DNA from: an uncultured Collinsella sp.
GTDB taxonomy: Bacteria; Actinomycetota; Coriobacteriia; Coriobacteriales; Coriobacteriaceae
Length of the DNA stretch: 16,333 bases
Direction of reading: 5' to 3'
Assembly (NCBI GenBank): GCA_900554135.1
Contig: USFU01000022.1
Span: 1 to 16,333, forward strand
Shown here: positions 6,149-12,726 of the stretch, piece after piece
How the letters are laid out: the number at the start of each line of letters is the position of its first letter
How positions within the stretch are numbered: position 1 is the first letter of the stretch
Program-made: the position numbers and the translations under genes
The notes under the pieces: model-generated
The model's input: only the letters and a program-made list of their open reading frames with translations
The model's database searches: none
What the model was told of the DNA's origin: nothing

Positions 6149-6724
6149 ATGTCTCAGAACACCACCGTCGCCGCCCAGCCCCGCACCGTCCAGACCGCCG
6201 ACCGCGGTAAACTCGATATCCGCGCTCTTGTCCTGCTCGCCATCCTGCTTGCCGCCGGCTTCATCCTCAACTTCACCGTCGGCAAGGCAATCTCGGGCAT
6301 CTCGGGCGGTATGATCAGCCCCGAGTTCATCATCTCGGCCTTCTGCCTCACCATCCTGGTCGTTCGTCCCAACATTGGCCAAGCGCTCGTCATTGGCCTC
6401 ATCTCAGCGGCCGTGATCCAGATCACCACCACCTCGCCGTTTGTCGATTTTGCCGCCGAGGGCATCGCCGCTATGCTCATGGCCGTCATTGTCAACGCCG
6501 CCGCCAAGGACGGCCAGGTTAAGCCTGGCATCGCCATCGTCGCAACATTCGTGACCACCTTTGTCTCCGGCGTTATCTTCATGGTCATCAAGATGGCCAT
6601 GCTCGGCGTGGTGGGCGAGCTCGCCGCAGCCATGCTGCCCGTCGTCGCCATGACCGCCGTGTTTAACGCCATTCTGGTCGGCGCCCTCTACATGCCCATC
6701 CAGAAGGCCCTTAGGCTCAACTAA
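6149..6724 (+). CDS. trpP: TrpP-like tryptophan ECF transporter substrate-binding (S) component
   Basis: This 191-residue membrane protein has about five or six hydrophobic segments (roughly 25-43, 58-72, 77-92, 103-118, 126-147 and 158-182). The segment ITTTSPFVDFAAEG (about 92-105) and the closing PVVAMTAVFNAILVGALYMP resemble Bacillus TrpP as I remember it. S components bind the substrate within the membrane and work with the ECF ATPase and T protein encoded next. Trp is the likely substrate because of the three-Trp leader upstream. The protein contains no Trp at all, fitting synthesis during starvation. ATG 6149 follows AAAGGA at eight bases; an in-frame extension upstream would run into the terminator and is rejected. 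Family recognition alone gives moderate confidence; context raises it. Confidence 0.8.
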   Translation: MSQNTTVAAQPRTVQTADRGKLDIRALVLLAILLAAGFILNFTVGKAISGISGGMISPEFIISAFCLTILVVRPNIGQALVIGLISAAVIQITTTSPFVDFAAEGIAAMLMAVIVNAAAKDGQVKPGIAIVATFVTTFVSGVIFMVIKMAMLGVVGELAAAMLPVVAMTAVFNAILVGALYMPIQKALRLN

Positions 6725-6730
6725 CCCGCT

Positions 6731-6831
6731 CGGCTTTACGAGCCACCCCATCTTGGCGTTCATTCGTCGCTCGCGTACCCAAGTACGCTTCGCTCCTCTT
6801 TCGCGCCAACCTGGGGCCCCTCGTAAAGCCG
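6731..6831. repeat. 101-bp long-hairpin repeat, copy 2 of the dispersed element
   Basis: Outer arms CGGCTTTACGAG (6731-6742) and its exact complement (6820-6831) enclose CCCCA/TGGGG, TTGGCG/CGCCAA and a tip GCGTAC-CCAA-GTACGC (6773-6788). The centre matches the reverse complement of the repeat at 1236-1333 at about 40 of 45 positions, but the outer arms are different. It sits six bases after the trpP stop, inside the tryptophan operon, so it is transcribed. It could tune the ratio of S component to ATPase by stabilising or partly ending the upstream message. Confidence 0.8.
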
Positions 6832-6874
6832 TCTCCGTGCTTCACCACCAAAGACTGTCCCAAACAACGAGCAT

Positions 6875-6918
6875 TTGGGGACGTTCTTAAACGACTAGTC
6901 ATGCAAGAACGTCCCCAA
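6875..6918. repeat. Perfect 14-bp inverted repeat of a second type
   Basis: TTGGGGACGTTCTT (6875-6888) and its exact complement (6905-6918) flank a 16-base loop containing GACTAGTC. An upstream GTCCCAAA (6857-6864) can pair with TTTGGGGAC (6874-6882) instead, with one bulge, so two folds exclude each other. It ends 18 bases before the ATPase start codon. The GGGGACGTTC-type arm recalls repeats near REP-associated transposases in other genomes, from memory only. No U-run follows, so it is not an ordinary terminator. Confidence 0.7.
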
Positions 6919-6936
6919 TGACTATGAAAGGTATCC

Positions 6937-8688
6937 ATGGAAACGATCATCAACGTCGACGATGTCTCGTTCTCCTATGGCACGCAAACCGAGCAGGCGC
7001 TCAGCCACGTTTCGCTCAGCGTGAACAAGGGAGATTTCATCGGCATCATCGGGCCCTCGGGCGCCGGTAAGTCCACACTTGCCGCCTGTCTGTCGGGCGC
7101 TGTGCCTCACCACTACACCGGCGCCTTTTATGGCTCCGTGTTAGTTGACGGCCACGACACCTGTGAAGTTTCGCTCACCGATGTGTCGCAGATCGTCGGC
7201 AGCGTGTTGCAGGACATCGACACGCAAATGGTCGCCTCGGTCGTCGAGGACGAGATGCTATTTGGCCTGGAGAACTTTGGCGTTCCCCACGACCAAATCG
7301 AGCAACGTGTGAGCGAAACGCTCGAAACCGTCGGCATCAGCGACCTGCGCGACCGCGAGATCGCCACCCTCTCAGGCGGCCAAAAGCAAAAGGTTGCCAT
7401 CGCCGCCATCCTCGCCATGCGTCCGCGCGTGCTCGTGCTCGACGAACCCACCGCGGCGCTCGACCCCGCCAGCTCCACGCTGGTCTTCGAGACCCTGCGT
7501 GAGGCCAACCGTGCACTCGGCATTACCATCGTCGTCGTTGAGCAAAAAGTCGCCCTGCTTTCGGAGTATTGCAACCGCGTGCTCGTGCTCAATCATGGCG
7601 AAATCGCGCTACAGGGCGAGCCGCACGAGGTCTTCGCGCACGCCGATGAGCTCCGCGCCATCGGCGTTGATTGCCCGCGTGTCACGCGCATTTTCAACAG
7701 CCTCGAGGCCGACGGCCTGGCCAGCGGCACTCCCTGTTTGGATGTTGATGAGGCCGAGCGCCTGATTATGGGCATCGTCGACCCCGCACACGCAAGCAGC
7801 GACATTCAGGCACCCGCGGGCTCACCACACGCACCGTCGTTGCGCCCGCACGCCAAGGACGCCGAGCCCGTGCTCACCTTCGATCACGTTGAGTTTGCCT
7901 ATCCCAATGGCGGCGCCGCCGTCCACGACCTCAACCTGACCCTCTATCCCGGCGAGCTCGTGGGCATCGTCGGCCAAAACGGCGCCGGCAAGACCACGCT
8001 CACCAAGCTGCTCACAGGCCTGCTTAAGCCCGCCTCGGGCAGCGTACGCGTCACGGGACTGGATACCGCAGCCGTTCCCACGAGCCGCATCGCCCGCGAA
8101 GTCGCAACCCTCTTCCAAAACCCCGACCGCCAGATCTGCAAGGACACCGTGCTCGACGAGGTCGCCTTTGGCCTGGAGCTTGCCGGCATCGACCGTGCCG
8201 AGGCGCTGCGTCGCGCCCAGCTCGTCATCGACCGCTTTGGCTTGCCGGCCGACGAGGCGCCCTTCTCGCTCTCACGTGGTCAGCGCCAGATGGTGGCACT
8301 CGCCTCCGTCGTGGTCGTAGAGCCCAAAATCGTGGTGCTCGACGAGCCCACGAGCGGCCTTGACTACCGCGAGTGCATGACCGTCATGGAAACCGTGCGC
8401 ACCATGGCCGAGCGCGGCTGCGCTGTAATCATGGTCTGCCACGACATGGAAGTCGTCTCCGACTTTGCCGAGCGCATCGTAGTCATGGCCGACGGCCGCA
8501 TCCTCGAGCGCGGCTGCACGCACGAGCTGTTCTCGAACATAGAGCTCATGCAGCGAGCCTATGTTGAGCCACCCCAGGTCATAGAGCTTTCTCGTCGCCT
8601 GGCATCCTCCGTCTCTCCCGCCTTTGCACAGGTGAGCGAGGTCACCGATATCGTTCGCATTACCGAGGAGATGGTCCACCGTGGTTAA
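6937..8688 (+). CDS. ECF transporter ATPase, two fused ABC domains
   Basis: This 583-residue protein contains two complete ABC ATPase domains. Domain 1 (about 4-235) has Walker A GPSGAGKST at 39-47, LSGGQ at 145-149 and Walker B VLVLDEP at 165-171. Domain 2 (about 312-540) has Walker A GQNGAGKTT at 346-354, LSRGQ at 445-449, Walker B VVLDEP at 466-471 and switch His 502. A variable linker (about 282-310) joins them. ECF transporters normally use two separate or fused such ATPases to drive the T and S subunits; this is the fused form. The switch His of domain 1 is replaced by Gln (Q203), and domain 2 has LSRGQ in place of LSGGQ. The protein contains no Trp. A GAAAGG ribosome site precedes ATG 6937, and the last eight bases overlap ecfT, indicating coupled translation. 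Confidence 0.9.
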   Translation: METIINVDDVSFSYGTQTEQALSHVSLSVNKGDFIGIIGPSGAGKSTLAACLSGAVPHHYTGAFYGSVLVDGHDTCEVSLTDVSQIVGSVLQDIDTQMVASVVEDEMLFGLENFGVPHDQIEQRVSETLETVGISDLRDREIATLSGGQKQKVAIAAILAMRPRVLVLDEPTAALDPASSTLVFETLREANRALGITIVVVEQKVALLSEYCNRVLVLNHGEIALQGEPHEVFAHADELRAIGVDCPRVTRIFNSLEADGLASGTPCLDVDEAERLIMGIVDPAHASSDIQAPAGSPHAPSLRPHAKDAEPVLTFDHVEFAYPNGGAAVHDLNLTLYPGELVGIVGQNGAGKTTLTKLLTGLLKPASGSVRVTGLDTAAVPTSRIAREVATLFQNPDRQICKDTVLDEVAFGLELAGIDRAEALRRAQLVIDRFGLPADEAPFSLSRGQRQMVALASVVVVEPKIVVLDEPTSGLDYRECMTVMETVRTMAERGCAVIMVCHDMEVVSDFAERIVVMADGRILERGCTHELFSNIELMQRAYVEPPQVIELSRRLASSVSPAFAQVSEVTDIVRITEEMVHRG

Positions 8689-9427
8689 CGTCATCGACTA
8701 TATGCCGGGCGATACACTGCTGCACCGCTTGAACCCGGTCGTCAAACTGGGCCTTGCCGCAGCCATCATCATCGGCATCTTCTTGTCTGACACCTACGTG
8801 GCACTGTTGGGCTTTTTGGCGCTCACCCTTGCACTGGGCGCCTACGCCGGCGTCGCCGACCGTCTGCTCTCGCTACTCAAGCTGCTGATTCCGCTCGCGC
8901 TTATCATGCTGGTACTTCAGCTGGCCTTTATGCGCGATGGCAACATCGTGTGGGGCTTTATCACCGACACGGGCCTCATTACCGGATCGAAGGCCTGCCT
9001 ACGCCTGTTGGGTGTGGCGCTGCCACTCATCCTCATGCTTATGGTGACCAAACTCAACGACCTCGCCAACGCCTGCGTCGAGGTGCTGCACGTGCCATAT
9101 CGCTATGCCTTCACCTTTACCACGGCACTGCGCTTTGTGCCGGTATTTGGCCAGGAAATGAACGCCATCATGGAGGCGCAGACTGCACGCGGCGTCGAAT
9201 ACGACACTAAGAATCCTATTAAGAAACTCAAGCTCATGCTGCCGCTGTGCGTGCCACTGCTCATCTCGAGCGTGGGCAAGACCGATGCCACCGCGCTTGC
9301 CGCCGAGCAGCGCGGCTTCTACCTGCGCACGCGCGCGAGCTCGTATAAGCGCTACCCCATCAAGGGCCTGGATATCGCCGTACTTATCGTCAGCATCGCC
9401 CTTATCGCCATCGGCTTCCTGTTCTAA
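8681..9427 (+). CDS. ecfT: ECF transporter transmembrane (T) component
   Basis: The 248-residue membrane protein is of the EcfT/CbiQ family. Hydrophobic segments lie at about 23-57, 63-84, 104-122, 143-157, 186-198 and 230-248. The two short coupling motifs of the family are seen as ARG at 169-171 and QRG at 210-212 (the latter normally ARG). These contact the ATPase domains and pass on the power stroke. The start is GTG 8681, overlapping the ATPase gene by eight bases, with GAGGAG (8665-8670) as ribosome site. It has one Trp (W91). A strong terminator follows, closing the operon. Together with trpP and the ATPase it makes a dedicated (group I) ECF transporter. Confidence 0.9.
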   Translation: MVNVIDYMPGDTLLHRLNPVVKLGLAAAIIIGIFLSDTYVALLGFLALTLALGAYAGVADRLLSLLKLLIPLALIMLVLQLAFMRDGNIVWGFITDTGLITGSKACLRLLGVALPLILMLMVTKLNDLANACVEVLHVPYRYAFTFTTALRFVPVFGQEMNAIMEAQTARGVEYDTKNPIKKLKLMLPLCVPLLISSVGKTDATALAAEQRGFYLRTRASSYKRYPIKGLDIAVLIVSIALIAIGFLF

Positions 9428-9456
9428 TCCATCGCCACCGGCAACCGACAAATGCA

Positions 9457-9500
9457 AAAGGCCTCGGCTCGCACCAAACGAGCCGAGGCCTTTACTGTTT
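9457..9500 (+). terminator. Terminator of the tryptophan operon, probably bidirectional
   Basis: A perfect 15-bp stem (9457-9471 with 9479-9493) has a seven-base loop and is followed by TTTACTGTTTT. On the minus strand TTTGCATTTG follows, so it may also end the racemase transcript that converges here. Confidence 0.9.
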
Positions 9501-9552
9501 TCCCAGATAAAACCTACCAAAATAAACCCGTCCCTTTTTGGCAGGTCGAGGG

Positions 9553-10299
9553 CTACAGGCGGTAGGGGACGCCGCTGCGAATGATGGACTCGCGTACCAG
9601 GACATCCATCGCATCGAGGGTGATCTCGGGCATCTCGCGATACTTCTGCAACACCGAAAGCTCCGTGCAGGCCAGGATGACGCGGTCGCAGCCGCTACGG
9701 GCGAACTCCCACATCACGCGGTCGAACTTATCCATATCGGGCTCGCGCCCGGCCTTCACATCGTCGTAGATGAGCGACATCACGTCGGCCTGACGCTTTT
9801 CACTGGGATAGACGACCTCAACGCCCGCGGTCTCACATTCGCGCCCATAGACGTCTGCGCCCACGGTACCGTCGGTGCCCATGATGCCGATCTTGTGCAC
9901 CGGCTCGGCCGGCATACTCAGGTTGGGGTCGAACTCGCACTCCCCCATCACCGCACCGGCCAGAGCATAGCGCACCGACTCGCGCGGCATGTGGATAATC
10001 GGCACCTTGGTAAACGACTGAATCTGATCGTAGAAGTAGTGCGACGTGTTGCAGGGAATGGCAATGTGCGCGCAGCCCAGCGCCTCGAGCGCCTGAGCGC
10101 ACTCCTTCATGGTCGCAAGCAGCTCGGCATGCTCGCCGGTCTTGATGGCCAGCGTACGGTCGGGCATGGTCGACTTGGAAAGCACCACCATGTCGATATG
10201 CTCCTGATCACAGGTAGCAGCCGTATGACGCACGACCTGGTCGTAGTAATACGACGTGGCCTCGGCGCCCATGCCGCCGATAACTCCCAGCTTTTCCAT
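9553..10299 (-). CDS. Aspartate/glutamate racemase family protein, probably aspartate racemase
   Basis: This 248-residue cytoplasmic enzyme begins MEKLGVIGGMG, the typical Asp/Glu racemase N-terminus. Both catalytic cysteines are present: C83 in IPCNTSHYF and C211 in LACTELSVL. These enzymes interconvert L- and D-amino acids by a two-base, cofactor-free mechanism. The ligase gene lies 84 bp upstream on the same strand and looks like a D-aspartate ligase, so the likely job is supplying D-Asp for the cell wall. The frame continues upstream, but ATG 10297-10299 has AAGGAGG close before it and gives the family's normal start. Glutamate racemase is the alternative, but the neighbour argues for aspartate. 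Confidence 0.85.
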   Translation of the reverse strand: MEKLGVIGGMGAEATSYYYDQVVRHTAATCDQEHIDMVVLSKSTMPDRTLAIKTGEHAELLATMKECAQALEALGCAHIAIPCNTSHYFYDQIQSFTKVPIIHMPRESVRYALAGAVMGECEFDPNLSMPAEPVHKIGIMGTDGTVGADVYGRECETAGVEVVYPSEKRQADVMSLIYDDVKAGREPDMDKFDRVMWEFARSGCDRVILACTELSVLQKYREMPEITLDAMDVLVRESIIRSGVPYRL

Positions 10300-10344
10300 C
10301 GCCGCCTCCTTGGTGACGCCCACGCAATTGCGCGTATCATACCC

Positions 10345-10374
10345 GCGCCCGCCCGATACACACCGGACGGGCGC
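10345..10374 (-). other. GC-rich hairpin between the ligase and racemase genes
   Basis: Eleven bases at 10364-10374 pair with 10345-10355 around an eight-base loop, with one G-U pair in the transcript. It lies between the ligase stop and the racemase start with no U-run after it. It may protect the upstream message or tune expression of the second gene. TATGAT just downstream on the minus strand might be a -10 box, but has no clear -35. Confidence 0.4.
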
Positions 10375-10383
10375 CACACTCGT

Positions 10384-11640
10384 CTACTTGTAATACGTCT
10401 TGAACAGCTTAAAGTGACGCAGCTTGGTGTGCCACATGCGCAACCAGCGGTTAAAGACAAAATCACCCTTCATAAACGAAGGATCGGCAGCCTTGCCCTC
10501 CTTGGCCAGGCGATGCGCCTTCGCACGCAGCTCGGGGTCCTTGACATACTTGTCAACGACGCCCATAGGAACGACCATCCACAGCGCCTCGTCCTGCGCC
10601 GTCACAAACTCCGGCTCAAACGGGCGGTTATAGACGTACTCATCCACCACGTATTTAGCAACGTTAAAGCCACTATTGGTGACATAGTAATTACTGCGGC
10701 CCTGACGGGTGTTGAAGTCGAAGAACTTAAACGAACCATCGCGCTGGTCGTACTTGACGTCGAAGTTGGAGAAGCCCGTAAACTTAAGGTCCTCAAGCAG
10801 CTTGCGCACGCCACCCATGAGCTCGTCGTTGGGCTCAGTGATGATACAGGCGTGGTTGCCGACACCATGGGGCTGATGCTCCTCGAGCAGCACGTGACCC
10901 AGGCACATCATGCGAACCTTGCCGTTGCGGTCGGAATAACTGGTAAGCACGCGCATGTACTCGTCGTTGCCGGGCACGCGATCCTGCAAGATGAGGTCAT
11001 CGGTGTAGCCACTGGCGTACACATCGCGAATGACTTGTTCCAGCTCGGCACGATCGGCAATCTCGTAGGCCTTCTTCTGACCCTCGAACTCGTGCTCCCA
11101 CCACATGATGCCGTCAGAGGGCTTCAGAATCATCGGGAAGGGGAAGTCGATCTGGTCGAGCACCTCGGCGGGAGCCTCGCCCTGAGCGTTGAGCATCGCC
11201 ATGGTAAAGGTAAACGTGTGCGGATACGGCACACCGTGCTTCTCGCACAGCTCGTAGAAGATCTCCTTCTTCTGGCACTGCTCGAGCATGCTGTAGGGGG
11301 CGTAAGGTGCGATAACGTTCGAGGCAAGCTGGCCGGCGTCCTGCGCCTGCGCGGCAAGCGCGACATAGTTGTCGCCGCAGCCCATGAGAATAATCTTCTT
11401 ATCAGGATTGGCCTGTGCGACGCCGTTAACGGTCTCGATCATGACCGGCATGGTATCGATATCCACGTTGGGCGTGTAATCGATAATTTGGCTGCGATAC
11501 GCGGGGCCGGTCTGGTACTTGCCAAAGACCAGGCTCTTAACCTGATACTCCTCGTAGAAAGCGCGCGCCACCGAATACGCGTTGATGTCGCCGCCGAGCA
11601 GCACGGGGATAAACTCGCGCTCTGTAAACTGCAATGCCAT
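10384..11640 (-). CDS. ATP-grasp ligase, probable D-aspartate ligase for the peptidoglycan cross-bridge
   Basis: The 418-residue protein is an ATP-grasp enzyme. The N-terminal part (about 10-110) with PVLLGGDINAYSVARAF and KIILMGCGDNY resembles the D-Asp ligases (Asl) of enterococci and lactococci as I recall them. The ATP-grasp core follows, with a nucleotide-binding Lys in ILKP (K173), LILQDRVPG at 216-224, and the metal-binding FFDFNTRQG at 306-314. Asl enzymes add D-Asp to the third-position amino acid side chain of the peptidoglycan precursor, creating a one-residue cross-bridge. An Asp/Glu racemase gene follows directly, as in lactic acid bacteria. ATG 11638-11640 has AGGAAG before it. 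An uncertain point is whether the acceptor is Lys or Orn. Another ATP-grasp carboxylate-amine ligase role cannot be excluded. Confidence 0.75.
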   Translation of the reverse strand: MALQFTEREFIPVLLGGDINAYSVARAFYEEYQVKSLVFGKYQTGPAYRSQIIDYTPNVDIDTMPVMIETVNGVAQANPDKKIILMGCGDNYVALAAQAQDAGQLASNVIAPYAPYSMLEQCQKKEIFYELCEKHGVPYPHTFTFTMAMLNAQGEAPAEVLDQIDFPFPMILKPSDGIMWWEHEFEGQKKAYEIADRAELEQVIRDVYASGYTDDLILQDRVPGNDEYMRVLTSYSDRNGKVRMMCLGHVLLEEHQPHGVGNHACIITEPNDELMGGVRKLLEDLKFTGFSNFDVKYDQRDGSFKFFDFNTRQGRSNYYVTNSGFNVAKYVVDEYVYNRPFEPEFVTAQDEALWMVVPMGVVDKYVKDPELRAKAHRLAKEGKAADPSFMKGDFVFNRWLRMWHTKLRHFKLFKTYYK

Positions 11641-11696
11641 GGAAACTTCCTATCTAGAACTGCCCACACGACGGGCGGTCTTTGTGCAACTGATTT

Positions 11697-11726
11697 ATTC
11701 TAGCGTGCCGAGCCGCCGGCGCCCAA
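11697..11726 (-). promoter_or_regulatory. Probable promoter of the ligase-racemase operon
   Basis: On the minus strand, TTGGGC (11721-11726) and TAGAAT (11697-11702) are separated by 18 bases. The -10 box is 56 bases before the ligase ATG. Confidence 0.45.
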
Positions 11727-11792
11727 AGCTCCACCGTATCTATGGCAATCGGCGTAATAATCCAGCACGAAGGCGGCAATCACCGGCGTACG

Positions 11793-11818
11793 ACAACGGG
11801 CAATGAACCCACCGTTGT
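11793..11818. promoter_or_regulatory. Inverted repeat upstream of the MOSC gene
   Basis: ACAACGG (11793-11799) and CCGTTGT (11812-11818) form a seven-base inverted repeat with a 12-base spacer. TAGGAT (11821-11826) next to it could be a -10 box for the MOSC gene. This would place the repeat over the promoter spacer, but the assignment is weak. Confidence 0.3.
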
Positions 11819-11860
11819 TGTAGGATTCAACATGTTGCCCGCCCCGTCGAAAGGTGCACC

Positions 11861-12493
11861 GTGCCCCAGGCTCATCCAATCAACAACCCCATCATTGACG
11901 CCGCAAAGCGCGAACTTGCGGATCGTGCCCAGACGGCAGCTCCCCTACGCACCGCAAACGATGCTTACAACGGGCCTGCCCGCATCGTCTCAATCAACAC
12001 GTCGGAGCACAAAGGCACGCGTAAGTCACCCGTCGCCGACGGGCACGACACCGTCATCGAGCAGTTTGGCCTCGCCTCCGATGCGCACGCCGGACATTGG
12101 CACCGCCAGGTTTCCTTTTTAGCTGCAGAGTCTATCCAGACGGCGCAGGCGCGCGGGCTCGATGTGCACGAGGGCGACTTTGGTGAGAACTTCACCACCC
12201 AGGGCATCAACCTGCTCTCGTTCCCCTTGGGAACGCAGCTCAAGATTGGCAGCGAAGTACTCGTCGAAATCAGTCAGATCGGCAAGGTCTGCCACACACG
12301 CTGTGCCATCTACTATCTCGCCGGCGACTGCATCTTCCCCCACGGGGGCATTTTTGGCGTCGTGCTGCAGGGCGGAGAAGTCCATATCGGTGACGACGTC
12401 CAGGTGGTCAGGCTCGGCGACGGCACCTGTTCCTTCACTCCCGCCGAGGCACTCAAAGAGGTGGAGCGGGCTCGTCGCGAAGGAACCCTGTAG
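11861..12493 (+). CDS. MOSC-domain protein
   Basis: The 210-residue protein has an N-terminal stretch of about 35 residues without recognisable features, then a MOSC domain. The domain is seen in ARIVSINTSEHKGTRK (40-55), the HAGHWHRQVS segment (76-85), GDFGENFTTQGI (105-116), and GKVCHTRCAIY with GDCIF and HGGIFGVV (141-168). Conserved Cys are C144, C148 and C157. MOSC domains occur in molybdenum cofactor sulfurases and in enzymes that handle sulfur or bind the cofactor; small stand-alone forms mostly have no proven reaction. No molybdenum cofactor genes are visible nearby. The start is GTG 11861 with GAAAGG six bases upstream. It is divergent from the ligase operon. Confidence 0.85.
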   Translation: MPQAHPINNPIIDAAKRELADRAQTAAPLRTANDAYNGPARIVSINTSEHKGTRKSPVADGHDTVIEQFGLASDAHAGHWHRQVSFLAAESIQTAQARGLDVHEGDFGENFTTQGINLLSFPLGTQLKIGSEVLVEISQIGKVCHTRCAIYYLAGDCIFPHGGIFGVVLQGGEVHIGDDVQVVRLGDGTCSFTPAEALKEVERARREGTL

Positions 12494-12507
12494 TTGCAAA
12501 ACCCCAC

Positions 12508-12540
12508 GTGAGGGCAACATTTACAGCCAAAAACCCTCAC
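12508..12540 (+). terminator. Weak hairpin after the MOSC gene
   Basis: GTGAGGG (12508-12514) pairs with CCCTCAC (12534-12540) around a 19-base loop. It begins 14 bases after the stop codon. No U-run follows, so termination here is doubtful. Confidence 0.3.
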
Positions 12541-12562
12541 AAACAGGGTGCCGTAACGTTAA

Positions 12563-12663
12563 AGTTCAACTCTATGGTTTCTCAACAATTCACCATTCCC
12601 GCAGGTCAAGGCCAAAGCCTCAAGTTCAACTTGACCCTTTAGAACCTTTAAGGTTCAAGTTGA
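12563..12663. promoter_or_regulatory. Cluster of four related palindromes upstream of the secreted hydrolase gene
   Basis: Odd-centred perfect palindromes lie at 12563-12571 (AGTTCAACT), 12620-12634 (TCAAGTTCAACTTGA), 12642-12656 (GAACCTTTAAGGTTC) and 12655-12663 (TCAAGTTGA). Their centres are 60, 22 and 10 bases apart. GTTCAA recurs three times. The block 12626-12639 can also pair with 12650-12663 as a 14-base stem with one mismatch. The cluster ends 16 bases before a good -10 box, so it is placed like an operator array for a dimeric regulator. The regulator is not in the window as far as I can tell. Confidence 0.5.
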
Positions 12664-12678
12664 GGTCGAAAGCAGTAG

Positions 12679-12684
12679 TAGAAT
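12679..12684 (+). promoter_or_regulatory. -10 box of the secreted hydrolase gene
   Basis: TAGAAT lies 43 bases before the ATG. Upstream, TTCAAG (12654-12659, spacer 19) is the nearest -35 candidate, and it falls inside the palindrome cluster. Confidence 0.4.
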
Positions 12685-12726
12685 ACACCTCGACCAATAA
12701 CCTACGATTGATTGCAGAGGGACTGG

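Noticed and set aside
9538..11703. A 721-codon open frame on the plus strand, opposite the racemase and ligase genes
   Set aside because: It is antisense to two well-recognised enzymes, has no family features, and such long empty frames are expected opposite genes with strong GC bias at third positions.
12618..12636. A SoxR-box-like sequence within the palindrome cluster
   Set aside because: CCTCAAGTT and AACTTGA resemble the SoxR half-sites, but the centre has an extra base, the right end departs from the consensus, and no SoxR/MerR gene is in the window.
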